A stretch of 54,407 nucleotides of DNA from Deltaproteobacteria bacterium (GTDB lineage: Bacteria; Desulfobacterota; Syntrophia; Syntrophales; UBA2210): contig JAPLJO010000167.1 in assembly GCA_026388515.1 (NCBI GenBank), forward strand, positions 1 to 54,407, in the 5' to 3' direction. Shown piece by piece: positions 25,160-34,033 of the stretch. Made by a program: the position numbers and the translations under genes. The notes beneath the pieces are model-generated. The model made no database searches. It worked only from the letters and a program-made list of their open reading frames with translations, and was not told where the DNA came from. Each line of letters starts with the position of its first letter. The first letter of the stretch is position 1.

Positions 25160-26043
25160 ACGTACAGAAGATCACCGTATTAGGTGCCGGCACCATGGGA
25201 CACGGCATTGCGCAGGCCGCCATAGCGGCGGGATTCAACGCGGTCCTCTATGACGTCAGCCGGGAATTCGTTGACAAGGGAGCGGGCCGGATCAGGAAAA
25301 GCCTCGCAAAACGTGTGGAGAAGGGAAAGCTGAAGGATGAAGAGATGAAGGCGATTCTCTCACGTTTGACGACCGCCACGGACCTCAAGGAAGCGGCCGC
25401 CGGCGCGGATTTTGTGGTCGAGGCTGTTCCCGAAAATCTGGATCTCAAGAAAAAGATCTTCGCGGAGCTGGACAGGATCTGCAAGCCCGAAGCCATTCTG
25501 GCGACGAACACGTCCGTGCTGTCCGTCACTGCCATGGCGGGGGCGACGCAGCGGAAGGACCAGGTGGTGGGCACCCATTTCTTCAATCCCGCCGCGGTCA
25601 TGAAGCTGGTGGAAATCGTGTGCCCGATCGGCGTCTCGGAGAGCATTGTCGCGATTGCACTCGACACCATGAAAAAGATGGGCAAAGTTCCCATCCGTGT
25701 GAAGGACACCCCGGGCTTCATCGTGAACCGCCTCCTGGGACCGTTGTACATGACCGCAGCCCAGATGGTTCTGGAAGGCACGGCATCGGCGGAAGATATT
25801 GACACGGCGATGAAGCTTGGAGCGGGTCATCCCATGGGACCCTGCGAACTGGCCGATTTCGGAGGCTTCGATGTCATCCAGATGGCCCAGGATTCCGTCT
25901 TTGAATATACCCACTCGGAATCGGACAAGCTCAATATCCTTTACCGAAAGATGATCGAGGCGGGACGGCTTGGATTCAAGAACGGCAAGGGTTTCTACGA
26001 TTATCTGCCGGATGGCACCAAGAAACCATTCAAAGTCTTTTAG
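25156..26043 (+). CDS. 3-hydroxyacyl-CoA dehydrogenase (HBDH type), copy 1
   Basis: 295 residues, the single-function 3-hydroxybutyryl-CoA dehydrogenase length. NAD loop GAGTMGHGIAQA at residues 9-20, EAVPENLDLKKKIF, NTSVLSV, THFFNPAAVMKLVE with the catalytic His, and DTPGFIVNRLLGP with the catalytic Asn region are all present. It oxidises (3S)-hydroxyacyl-CoA to the ketoacyl-CoA. The start is GTG, overlapping the previous stop, with AAGGAGG eight bases upstream. A paralog lies at 41523; each stands directly after a CrtI-like flavoprotein. Confidence 0.93.
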   Translation: MNVQKITVLGAGTMGHGIAQAAIAAGFNAVLYDVSREFVDKGAGRIRKSLAKRVEKGKLKDEEMKAILSRLTTATDLKEAAAGADFVVEAVPENLDLKKKIFAELDRICKPEAILATNTSVLSVTAMAGATQRKDQVVGTHFFNPAAVMKLVEIVCPIGVSESIVAIALDTMKKMGKVPIRVKDTPGFIVNRLLGPLYMTAAQMVLEGTASAEDIDTAMKLGAGHPMGPCELADFGGFDVIQMAQDSVFEYTHSESDKLNILYRKMIEAGRLGFKNGKGFYDYLPDGTKKPFKVF

Positions 26044-26056
26044 GAGGACGCATACT

Positions 26057-26842
26057 ATGGACTACAAAGATATTCTTGTTACCAAAGATGGAGCAGTAGC
26101 CACCATCGCCATCAATCGCCCCGAGGTCCTCAACGCCATCCGGGACAATACCATGTTTGAAATCCAGGACGCGCTGAATGACATAGAAAAGGATGATGCC
26201 ATTCGCGTGGTAGTGCTCACCGGGACGGGGGACAAAGCGTTTGTGGCGGGTGGCGATATTTCCATCATGGCCAAGGGAGCGGGATACCTCGACGTCATCC
26301 ACGGACTGCCGGCCGGTCAGCAGATCACCTGGAACATTGAACATTTCAGGAAACCGGTCGTAGCGAGGATCAACGGAATTGCCCTGGGCGGCGGAACGGA
26401 GCTGGCCTTGTGCTGCGATATCCGCGTGGCGGCCGATACGGCGATTATGGGAGTCCCTGAAATCAATCTCGGAATTATCCCCGGCTACGGCGGCACCCAG
26501 CGTCTCCCGAGGATTGTCGGCACGGGCATGGCCAAAAAGATGGTGTTGACGGGTGAGCATATCAGCGCCCAGGAGGCGTACCGGATTGGTCTCGTGGATG
26601 TGCTCGCACCAAAAGCAGAACTGGATGATGCCGTCGCCAAGCTGTGCAAACGCATCGCCTCCAAAAGTCCTATAGCCCTCGCCATGGGCAAGGAAGCCAT
26701 CAACATGGGGATGCAGGCGGATTTGCGCACGGGGCTTTCCATTGAAGCCCGCTGCTTCTGCATGTGCTTCGGGTCGGAGGACCGGGTGGAAGGAATGAAT
26801 GCGTTCCTGGAAAAGCGGAAACCCGATTTCAAGGGACGCTGA
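26057..26842 (+). CDS. Enoyl-CoA hydratase (crotonase family)
   Basis: 261 residues from the ATG at 26057, which has TAGGAGG ten bases upstream. The crotonase motifs are complete: AFVAGGDISIM, the oxyanion loop INGIALGGGTELALCCD with the first catalytic Glu, and PEINLGIIPGYGGTQRLPR with the second. Both glutamates suggest a true hydratase, adding water to the 2,3-double bond. It lies 13 bases after 3-hydroxyacyl-CoA dehydrogenase and 26 before a thiolase, so these three make one complete beta-oxidation turn. Confidence 0.93.
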   Translation: MDYKDILVTKDGAVATIAINRPEVLNAIRDNTMFEIQDALNDIEKDDAIRVVVLTGTGDKAFVAGGDISIMAKGAGYLDVIHGLPAGQQITWNIEHFRKPVVARINGIALGGGTELALCCDIRVAADTAIMGVPEINLGIIPGYGGTQRLPRIVGTGMAKKMVLTGEHISAQEAYRIGLVDVLAPKAELDDAVAKLCKRIASKSPIALAMGKEAINMGMQADLRTGLSIEARCFCMCFGSEDRVEGMNAFLEKRKPDFKGR

Positions 26843-26868
26843 TAACCTGTATGATGAGGAGTGATATT

Positions 26869-28053
26869 ATGAGAGAAGTCTTTATCGTGGATGGCGCAAG
26901 GACACCAATCGGCCGGATGGGCGGAGCGCTCGCGGCCTTCCGCCCCGAGGAGCTGGCGGCTTTCGCACTCAAGGGCCTGCTGGATAAAACCAAAATCGAC
27001 CCCTCGATTGTCGAGGACATACTGATCGGCCATGCATGTACGAACAATGCCGCGGTGAACATCGCCCGCTGGGCTGCGCTGAAGGCCGGCTTCCCTGTGA
27101 CGGGGACGGCACAAACCATTGAACGGCAGTGCGGTTCCTCACTTCAAACGATCAATACGGCGGCGGCAAATATCCTTGCCGACTTCGGCGAGGTGTATAT
27201 CGCCGGCGGCTGCGAGAGCTGGAGCAACCAGCCGTATCTGATGGAGCGCCAGAAGGCGCCCTATTCACTTTCTCCGAATGCATGGATTACGCGTGAAGTG
27301 GGGCCGACCCCGGACACGAATGTCCCCATGGGCATCATCGCCGAGGGCCTGGCGTCTGAATGGTCGGTGACGAGAGAGGAACAGGACCGGTGTGCCCTCC
27401 GCAGCCAGGAGTGCGCAATCCGGGCCATTGATGCGGGACACTTCAAGGATGAGATCGTTCCGATTAGTATTCCACAGAAAAAGGGAGACCCGGTGATCTT
27501 CGACCGGGACGAGCACCCGCGGGCTACCAGCATGGAAAAGCTCGCCGCACTGAGGCCGGTTTTCAAGAAGGACGGCACCGTGACCGCGGGCAACTCATCG
27601 GGACTGAACGACGGGGGTGTGGCCGTGCTGCTGATGTCCCGGCAGAAATGCGAAGCGCTGACACTCAAGCCGCTGGGGCGATTTGTGGCATGTGCCCTGG
27701 CGGGAGTGGAGCCCCGGTACATGGGAATCGCGCCGGCGTATGCGGTTCCCAAGGTGCTGGCAAAAGCGGGCCTGAAACTCGAAGACATGTCCGTCATCGA
27801 ATGCAATGAGGCCTTCGCCGCCCAGACTCTCGCCGTGATGAAAGAGCTGGCCAAAAATGGCCACAAAGTGGAAGAGGATAAATGGAACCCCAACGGCGGA
27901 GCCATTGCCTTTGGACATCCGAACGGCATGAGCGGCGGTCGCCTGGCCCTGGCAGTCCTCCATCAGCTTCGCCGGACAGGTGATCGCTATGGTCTCGCGA
28001 CGCTCTGCATCGGCGGCGGCCAGGGAATAGCCACCATCTTCGAGAGCGTGTAA
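26869..28053 (+). CDS. Acetyl-CoA acetyltransferase / 3-ketoacyl-CoA thiolase
   Basis: 394 residues from the ATG at 26869 (GAGGAGTGAT ribosome site). All catalytic motifs of a classical thiolase are present: ERQCGSS with Cys88, GGAIAFGHPNGMSG with His350, and LCIGGGQG with the second Cys near 380. It cleaves a 3-ketoacyl-CoA, releasing acetyl-CoA. It directly follows enoyl-CoA hydratase. It serves as a useful contrast to the Cys-less thiolase-like proteins that begin 33 bases downstream. Confidence 0.93.
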   Translation: MREVFIVDGARTPIGRMGGALAAFRPEELAAFALKGLLDKTKIDPSIVEDILIGHACTNNAAVNIARWAALKAGFPVTGTAQTIERQCGSSLQTINTAAANILADFGEVYIAGGCESWSNQPYLMERQKAPYSLSPNAWITREVGPTPDTNVPMGIIAEGLASEWSVTREEQDRCALRSQECAIRAIDAGHFKDEIVPISIPQKKGDPVIFDRDEHPRATSMEKLAALRPVFKKDGTVTAGNSSGLNDGGVAVLLMSRQKCEALTLKPLGRFVACALAGVEPRYMGIAPAYAVPKVLAKAGLKLEDMSVIECNEAFAAQTLAVMKELAKNGHKVEEDKWNPNGGAIAFGHPNGMSGGRLALAVLHQLRRTGDRYGLATLCIGGGQGIATIFESV

Positions 28054-28086
28054 ATCCACCACAGCCGGTGACCAAGGGAGGTAGAC

Positions 28087-29232
28087 ATGTCAGATAGAGT
28101 TGCCATTGTAGGGGTGGCCCAAACACGGTTTGCTCCGAAGCGCCCGGACGTCAACTACGGAGAGATGGCATACGAAACCATCTCGCAGGTGCTCCGGCAG
28201 ACGAACCTGGCGCTGCCCGATGATATCGACAATGCCATCAGCTGTTCCCATGATATCTGGGATGGCCAGACCATTTCCAACATCAGCATCACGGATGTCA
28301 TCGGCGGACATCTCAGGACAGAGGAGAAAATGGCTCTCGATGGTTCGACAGCCGTTTATTATGGTGCGGTGGGCATCCTGTCGGGAGAATATTCCTGCAC
28401 CCTCCTGATGGCCCACACGAAAATGTCCCAGACGAACAGGAACATCGTCAACAATGTTGCATTCGATCCCATCTACAGCAGAATGCTGGGATTCGACTAC
28501 ACGTCCGCAGCGGCGCTGCAGGCAAGGCGCTACATGTACAAGTACGGCATCACCCGCGCGCAGATCGCCGAAGTCGTGGTGAAGAATCTGTCCAATGCCA
28601 GATTCAATCCATCGGCCCATCAATCCGGGGAAATTTCCATCGCGGATGTGCTGAGCTCTCCCGTGGTGGCTGCCCCGATCCACAGGCTGGACATTGCCCC
28701 CGATACCGATGGAGCCGTCGCCGTCATCCTCGCCTCGGAAGAGCGGGCAAAATCCATCACGGACAAACCGGTCTGGCTTCTGGGGATGGGGACCAGCTAT
28801 GACGCCCATTACCTGGGTGACCGCGATCTGGCGGACTGCCGCGCGCTGCAGCAAGCCGCAGAGCGCGCATATCGTATGGCCGGCATCAGGAATCCCCGCC
28901 GGTCTGCGGATCTCGCGGAAGTCGGTGATGAATTTTCGTATCAGGAGCTGCTCTGGATGGAAGGATTGGGCCTGTGTGACAAGGGAGATGCCGGTCGACT
29001 TGTCGAAAGCGGCGCCACTGCCATCGGCGGAAAACTTCCCGTGAATCCATCGGGCGGACTTTTATCGGGTGTACCGATCAATGTGGCCGGCCTGAACAGG
29101 GTCGCGGAGGCGGTGCTCCAATTGCGCGGTGAGGCGGGAGAACGCCAGGTCAAGGGTGCGAAGATCGCCATAGCCCAGGGACATAGCGGATTCTGCGGAC
29201 AGCACCAGTGTGTGCTGGTGCTCGGCAACTGA
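28087..29232 (+). CDS. Thiolase-like subunit A1 lacking catalytic Cys and His
   Basis: 381 residues with the SCP2-thiolase fold (start RVAIVGVAQTRFAP; LPVNPSGGLL; RGEAGERQVKGAK). At the nucleophile position the text is KMALDGSTAV (residues 81-90), so Cys is absent, and the GHPxGA motif reads GVPINVAG, so the His is absent too. The usual EVHD motif reads EVGDEFSYQELLW, leaving a Tyr. It cannot work as an ordinary thiolase. Paralog A2 at 35951 shows the same losses. It is followed by partner B1 and two DUF35 genes, the arrangement of DUF35-bound thiolase-fold enzymes such as the aldolase Ltp2. Its reaction, perhaps retro-aldol cleavage of a 3-hydroxyacyl-CoA, is inferred. Confidence 0.82.
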   Translation: MSDRVAIVGVAQTRFAPKRPDVNYGEMAYETISQVLRQTNLALPDDIDNAISCSHDIWDGQTISNISITDVIGGHLRTEEKMALDGSTAVYYGAVGILSGEYSCTLLMAHTKMSQTNRNIVNNVAFDPIYSRMLGFDYTSAAALQARRYMYKYGITRAQIAEVVVKNLSNARFNPSAHQSGEISIADVLSSPVVAAPIHRLDIAPDTDGAVAVILASEERAKSITDKPVWLLGMGTSYDAHYLGDRDLADCRALQQAAERAYRMAGIRNPRRSADLAEVGDEFSYQELLWMEGLGLCDKGDAGRLVESGATAIGGKLPVNPSGGLLSGVPINVAGLNRVAEAVLQLRGEAGERQVKGAKIAIAQGHSGFCGQHQCVLVLGN

Positions 29233-29247
29233 AAGACGGAGGAAGAT

Positions 29248-30417
29248 ATGAAACGAAATGTGGCCATCATCGGCGGGGGTCAGACGTTCCATGCGGCCCG
29301 GCGACATGATGTCGATCAGGCGGAAATGGTGAACGAGGCCGTACGTGCCGCACTCAATGACGCCCGGATGACCATGGATGAAATCGACCTGGTCATTCTC
29401 GGAAATATGGAGTTCTTCGAAGGCACCCACATGACGGATTGCTGGCTTGTGCATGGGACGGGCGCCTACGGAAAGCAGGGTCTCAAGATCACGACGGGAG
29501 GAACGGTCGGCGCCACCGCGGTCGTCACGGCAGCCCATCATGTGGCAAGCGGACTTTTCCCCAGGGTTCTGTGCATCGGTTTCGAGAAGCAGGAGGAGGG
29601 AGACACGGGAGCGATTCTCAGCGGCGTGGCCCATCCCTTGTGGGGCCGCTCTCTCGCCGGTGCGGCGGTAGGCTATTTCGCCATGATGGGCTCGTCCTAC
29701 ATGGCCGCGTGGGGTGCCACGGAGGAGCATTCCGCCATGGTTGCCGTCAAGGCGAGACAGAACGCGAGAAAGAATAAGTATGCCCATCTGAAACTCGATA
29801 TCGGCATCGAGGACGTCCTCAATTCCCGGATGCTCTCCTGGCCCATCCGGATGCTGGACATGTGTCCGGCCTCCAATGGCGCCTGTGCGATGATCCTGGC
29901 GGATGAGAAGACGGCGAAGGCACGATGCAAGAAGCCGGTATGGATTCGTGCCATGGACACGGCCCATAACGAGCAGTTCGAACTGGATTGGCGTGATGTG
30001 AAAACGACACGCCCCATCTTTTCCAGGACCTGTGCAAAACGTATTTACAGGAAGCTCGGTGTCCAGAAGCCGTCCGAATATTTCGATGTCTTTGAGGTGT
30101 ATGAACCCGCCACATGGTCGGAGCTTGTATGGTACGAAGACCTTGGGCTCTGCGCCCCGGGAGAAGGTTTCCGCCTCATTGAAAAAGGGGTGACGGAAAT
30201 CGGAGGTGCGATACCTGTCAATCCTTCCGGCGGCGTGTTGTCCACGAACTGCATCGGCGCATCGGCCATGCTCCGCGTCTGGGAAGCGGCCCTGCAGATC
30301 CGGGGAGATGCCGGAGAACACCAGGTGCCCAAGGATGTCCGGCGCGCGCTCACGACGGCCTACGGCGGCACCAACTGGACGGTCATGACGGCCCTTTCCA
30401 GGACACTGGATGATTAA
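29248..30417 (+). CDS. Thiolase-like subunit B1 lacking catalytic Cys and His
   Basis: 389 residues of thiolase fold (start NVAIIGGGQTFHAARRHDV). The nucleophile region reads ITTGGTVGAT (residues 81-90) without Cys, and the GHP region reads VLSTNCIGAS without His. Near the end TTAYGGTNW replaces the second-Cys motif. A conserved FEVYEPATWSELVWYEDLGLC segment holds Tyr and Trp. It differs from A1 but closely resembles B2 at 37102, so A and B are distinct subunit types that probably form a heterodimer. GGAGGA precedes the ATG, 15 bases after A1. Alternatively one subunit might be purely structural. Confidence 0.82.
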   Translation: MKRNVAIIGGGQTFHAARRHDVDQAEMVNEAVRAALNDARMTMDEIDLVILGNMEFFEGTHMTDCWLVHGTGAYGKQGLKITTGGTVGATAVVTAAHHVASGLFPRVLCIGFEKQEEGDTGAILSGVAHPLWGRSLAGAAVGYFAMMGSSYMAAWGATEEHSAMVAVKARQNARKNKYAHLKLDIGIEDVLNSRMLSWPIRMLDMCPASNGACAMILADEKTAKARCKKPVWIRAMDTAHNEQFELDWRDVKTTRPIFSRTCAKRIYRKLGVQKPSEYFDVFEVYEPATWSELVWYEDLGLCAPGEGFRLIEKGVTEIGGAIPVNPSGGVLSTNCIGASAMLRVWEAALQIRGDAGEHQVPKDVRRALTTAYGGTNWTVMTALSRTLDD

Positions 30418-30428
30418 GGAGGAAACCT

Positions 30429-30908
30429 ATGGCAACAAAAATTCAGGAACCGATTTCCATCCCCATGACGGTGAGCGTACCGTATCGTTTTGCGGCGGGA
30501 TCATATCTGACAAAATGTCTGATCGGGCTTCGTGATCATGGCACGCTCTTCGCCGTAGAATGCCCGAAGTGCAAGCGTGTCCAGCTTCCCCCGCGTATCG
30601 TGTGCGCCACGTGCCATGTCAGGAATGAGCGCTGGGTGGAGTTAGGTCTGGAAGGAACGCTGGTCGCGTTTACCATCATGTATCTGCCGTTGACCGACCC
30701 CACGACGGGCAAGCCGCATAATCCCCCCTTCGTATACGGAACCGTGCGGCTCGACGGCGCCACTTCAGTCCTGGACCATTTCATCAATGTGGAGCCCGAT
30801 CTGGAAAAGATCAGGGTGGGCATGCGATGCCGGATGATCCTGCGCCCGCAGGCTGAGAGGATAGGAGATCTCAGCGACATCCTGTACTTCGATCCGATAC
30901 CGGGCTAA
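30429..30908 (+). CDS. DUF35 Zn-ribbon/OB-fold protein, type a1
   Basis: 159 residues. A short helix leads to a rubredoxin-like Zn ribbon with Cys45, Cys48, Cys59 and Cys62 (CPKCK...CATC). An OB-fold half follows, with VYGTVRLDGATSVLDHFI and a final VGMRCRMI strand. DUF35 proteins bind thiolase-fold partners and help hold the acyl-CoA; known examples are the ChsH2 DUF35 domain with Ltp2 and BbsA with BbsB. It is most like the protein at 38280 (same length, same PFVYG/PYTYG region). It follows B1 by 11 bases behind TAAGGAGG. Confidence 0.88.
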   Translation: MATKIQEPISIPMTVSVPYRFAAGSYLTKCLIGLRDHGTLFAVECPKCKRVQLPPRIVCATCHVRNERWVELGLEGTLVAFTIMYLPLTDPTTGKPHNPPFVYGTVRLDGATSVLDHFINVEPDLEKIRVGMRCRMILRPQAERIGDLSDILYFDPIPG

Positions 30909-30959
30909 CGCACCACGAAGAGCGAATGCCTCAACCTATTGAGAAAGGAGATATGTGGC

Positions 30960-31415
30960 ATGGAAGAAAAACACACCACGGATACGTTCGAGGTGGATCA
31001 GCGACTCACGGCCCATGGAACGTACTGGGCAGGCAAGATGGGCACCCGCTTTTACACTGCCCTGAGGGACCAGCAAAAGATTCTGGGAACACCATGCACA
31101 ACCTGCAATAAAGTCTTCTGGCCTCCCCGTTCAATCTGTACATTCTGTTTTTCCGAATTGAAGGACGTCGTTGAAATCGGTCCGCGTGGTACCGTTGAGA
31201 CGTTTACGCTGGTTACCTATACCGAACCGATTCATCCCCGGACTGCACCATTCCTCTATGCAGTGATCAAACTGGACGGCGCCGACACCGGCATGGCCCA
31301 TTTTCTTGATGAAGTGGAAATCGACAAAGTCCATATCGGCATGCGCGTGCAGCCGGTATTTGCAAAAGACCGGAAGGGCAACATTCTGGACATACAGTAT
31401 TTTAAACCCATTTGA
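30960..31415 (+). CDS. DUF35 Zn-ribbon/OB-fold protein, type b1
   Basis: 151 residues from the ATG at 30960, which has GAAAGGAG eleven bases upstream. Zn-ribbon cysteines are 46, 49, 60 and 63 (CTTC...CTFC). The OB half contains LYAVIKLDGADTGMAHFL and IGMRVQPVF. It pairs in sequence with the 151-residue protein at 35475, both carrying RFxxALRDxxKILGT before the ribbon. Two different DUF35 types next to two different thiolase-like types suggest one DUF35 per subunit, that is, a four-protein complex. Confidence 0.88.
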   Translation: MEEKHTTDTFEVDQRLTAHGTYWAGKMGTRFYTALRDQQKILGTPCTTCNKVFWPPRSICTFCFSELKDVVEIGPRGTVETFTLVTYTEPIHPRTAPFLYAVIKLDGADTGMAHFLDEVEIDKVHIGMRVQPVFAKDRKGNILDIQYFKPI

Positions 31416-31430
31416 CCGAGGAGACGTTCC

Positions 31431-32453
31431 ATGGAGGAAAAAGAAAAACGTTGCTACCTTGCCTCGTTTGAAGGTGAGCGGCGGGCCGAGCGGAATCCCG
31501 TAAACTACCAGCGCAGGGACGATGCGCACCACATCTATCAGGGTGATGAGTACTATGAGTGGTGGTATATCGACTGTTCGTTCGATAACGGATATCACAT
31601 GGTCTTGACCTATCACTACATGAACGGATTCCTCAAACCCATCATTCCCACCACACAGCTCATGGTGTATCGGCCTGACGGGAAACAGACGCTTCGCATG
31701 GCCGCCTGGAAGCCGGAAGAAATCCAAGCCGGCGCCGACTGGTGCGACGTAAAGATGGGAGACAGCTGGATGTGTGATAAGGGCAACGGGGTCTATGATT
31801 TGTCCATGATCATCAACGGCGTGGGGGCGCAACTCACGATGAAAAGCATTGTCCCGGGCTGGAAGCTGGGCGCAGGATTCAATTACAAAAACGAGGAAAC
31901 GGGCGCGGTTGCCGGATGGGTGGTGCCGGTGCCGCATGCGGAGGTGGAAGGCGAACTGTATCTGAAGGGGGAAACCCTGCAGGTTAAAGGTACTGCGTAT
32001 CATGATCATAACTGGGGGAACCGGCGGTTTTACCGGATTTTTTCTTCATGGTACTGGGGGCGGATTCACAGCAGCCAGTATACGGTGGATTACGCATGGG
32101 TGTTCCCGCGGGACCCGGAAGCCCCCATCTTCGCTCCCCTTCTCATTGCGAAGGGAGGGGAGATCGTCCTGTCCACCAACATCATGAACACCGCGTTGAA
32201 TGATATTGTTCGTGATCCCACGATACAGCAGGACTATGCAAGAAACCTTGTTGTCTCGACAGACAACCTGGGTGTAAAGATGAACCTGACCATCGACACG
32301 ACCCGCCTGGTGGAAACGATGCAGCTTCCTCAGGCGGCGGAATGGAACCAGTATTATTTCCGTTTCCTGGCGGATTACCGCATGGACATTGAGATCGATG
32401 GAACAAAGGAAACCATAGGGGGCGAGATGCTCCATGAATATATGGTGCTGTAA
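31431..32453 (+). CDS. CrtC/AttH-like lipocalin-type protein
   Basis: 340 residues. The N-terminal half has EYYEWWYIDCSFDNG and later VKGTAYHDHNWGNRRF, the WWY and YxDHNWG signatures of the CrtC/AttH-like double lipocalin family. Named members are carotenoid 1,2-hydratase (CrtC), which adds water to an isoprenoid double bond, and diverse plant-type cyclases. The His-Asp-His cluster is a likely catalytic site. No signal peptide is seen. With CrtI-like flavoproteins on both sides, it suggests a hydratase or isomerase acting on a hydrophobic, perhaps isoprenoid or alicyclic, CoA substrate. The exact reaction is unknown. A GAGGAGA site precedes the ATG. Confidence 0.72.
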   Translation: MEEKEKRCYLASFEGERRAERNPVNYQRRDDAHHIYQGDEYYEWWYIDCSFDNGYHMVLTYHYMNGFLKPIIPTTQLMVYRPDGKQTLRMAAWKPEEIQAGADWCDVKMGDSWMCDKGNGVYDLSMIINGVGAQLTMKSIVPGWKLGAGFNYKNEETGAVAGWVVPVPHAEVEGELYLKGETLQVKGTAYHDHNWGNRRFYRIFSSWYWGRIHSSQYTVDYAWVFPRDPEAPIFAPLLIAKGGEIVLSTNIMNTALNDIVRDPTIQQDYARNLVVSTDNLGVKMNLTIDTTRLVETMQLPQAAEWNQYYFRFLADYRMDIEIDGTKETIGGEMLHEYMVL

Positions 32454-32482
32454 ATCAAGATGAAAGAGAGGGCTGCAACGAC

Positions 32483-34009
32483 ATGAACGATGAAACACGC
32501 TACGACGCCATCGTCATTGGTGCCGGTGTAGGCGGGCTCGCAGTGGGCACACTCCTTGCCCGGGAAGGGAAGAAGGTACTGATTCTTGAACAGCTCGATC
32601 GGCCGGGGGGTCGTGCCCTGTCCGTCCGTGGTGAAGAGATCGCCGACAGGGGACTTGACTGGTACAGGAAACTCCTTTCTTCCCAGTATACGTACATTGC
32701 CGGTTCCGAACCGGATCTGGAAACAATTATCAAAAAGCGTCTTCTCGACGGGTATACCCTCGATATCGGATATCACGCCATAAGCGCCAACGGCGCCGGA
32801 TACATGCTTGATTTCGAAGACTGCATCGGGGGGCTCCCTGAAGTGGAGAAGCATGGCGCCCATTTCGGCAGCCACTATAAAGGAAAGATTTACCGTGACG
32901 TGGCAGGTTCTTCCATTGATCCGGAACTCAAGCGGATTGCAAAAGAAGGACGAATTCCTTATTTGTCATTTTATACGGATCCCTATGGATTGTCCGACGA
33001 TGATATCGATGAGCTGGAAAAGGTGTCCTTCAAGGAATGGGCGGACAAGAAGGGCATATCGAAAAGCGATGTCATCTTCAATCACCTCCACACAGTCAGC
33101 ACACTTTTTTCGACCATTAACGACCCCGGCGATATCTCGATAGGAGATATCTTCCGATATTTCAAGCATGCATTCCTCCCAAAACTGCACAGGGGCGTCC
33201 TGGGCTGGGCGGGAGGATTTATCGGCCATGGAGCCATGGAATGGTCGAAGGCCGTTGCACAAAAAATCCGGGATCTGGGCGGAGAGATCCGCTTTGAGGC
33301 GCGGGTCACACAAATTCTCGTGGATCAGGGCAGGGTGAGCGGCGTGCGGGTTGAGCTGCCGAAGGGAGAAACAACGTTCCAGGCTGATATCGTTATCAGC
33401 AACATTCCCGCCCAGCACACCTTCAAAATCATCGACCGGAAATATTTTCCCGAAGCATGGGCGACCAGAGTTGAGACCATGTACGGCTACGGCAGCTATG
33501 TTCCCTATATGGGACTGAACAGGCTCGTGATGCCGGAGGGGGAAGCAAAAATGGGACTCAAGAATACCTGTGTCCTGCCCAAGTCGGAAGGCTTTGATTA
33601 TGATGTCTACATCTGCTGGAATATCCAGTCAGCCGTGGATCCTTCCGTGGCGCCGGGGGGAAAGTACCTGTATACGGCGTACCTGCCGGTCACGGAAAAA
33701 GAGGCAATGAACCGTAAGCTGATCAGCAAGATCATGCACAGGCTTCCGGAATTCATGGAGGAGATATACCCCGGTTTCAAGGCCAGCATCGATTGGAAGC
33801 TTGACCTTGTCTGCTGGAAGCTCGAAGGTGTCGCGAAGAGCATCTCCCAGGCCGGCACACAGAAAGTGCCGGTACGGTCGGAGCATGTCAAGGGGCTCTT
33901 CTTTGCAGGTGATACGGCCAAGGGATACGGTGTGGCCATGGACTGCGCCATCGCGTCGGGGATGATCTGCGCGGGTGAGATCCTGGGCAAGGACTTCGGA
34001 ATCCGTTAA
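32483..34009 (+). CDS. Phytoene-desaturase-like FAD oxidoreductase, type b
   Basis: 508 residues. YDAIVIGAGVGGLAVGTLL and LEQLDRPGGRALSV form the FAD fold; GVLGWAGGFIGHGAM near residue 235 and FFAGDTAKGYGVAMDCA near 480 complete the CrtI-like pattern. It is longer than, and distinct from, the a-type copies at 23777 and 40104. Such proteins transfer hydride between FAD and isoprenoid, retinoid or cyclic enones. It follows the CrtC-like gene by 29 bases, and the two may act on the same intermediate. Confidence 0.8.
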   Translation: MNDETRYDAIVIGAGVGGLAVGTLLAREGKKVLILEQLDRPGGRALSVRGEEIADRGLDWYRKLLSSQYTYIAGSEPDLETIIKKRLLDGYTLDIGYHAISANGAGYMLDFEDCIGGLPEVEKHGAHFGSHYKGKIYRDVAGSSIDPELKRIAKEGRIPYLSFYTDPYGLSDDDIDELEKVSFKEWADKKGISKSDVIFNHLHTVSTLFSTINDPGDISIGDIFRYFKHAFLPKLHRGVLGWAGGFIGHGAMEWSKAVAQKIRDLGGEIRFEARVTQILVDQGRVSGVRVELPKGETTFQADIVISNIPAQHTFKIIDRKYFPEAWATRVETMYGYGSYVPYMGLNRLVMPEGEAKMGLKNTCVLPKSEGFDYDVYICWNIQSAVDPSVAPGGKYLYTAYLPVTEKEAMNRKLISKIMHRLPEFMEEIYPGFKASIDWKLDLVCWKLEGVAKSISQAGTQKVPVRSEHVKGLFFAGDTAKGYGVAMDCAIASGMICAGEILGKDFGIR

Positions 34010-34033
34010 TCTTAAGAAAGGTGGAAACTCATT

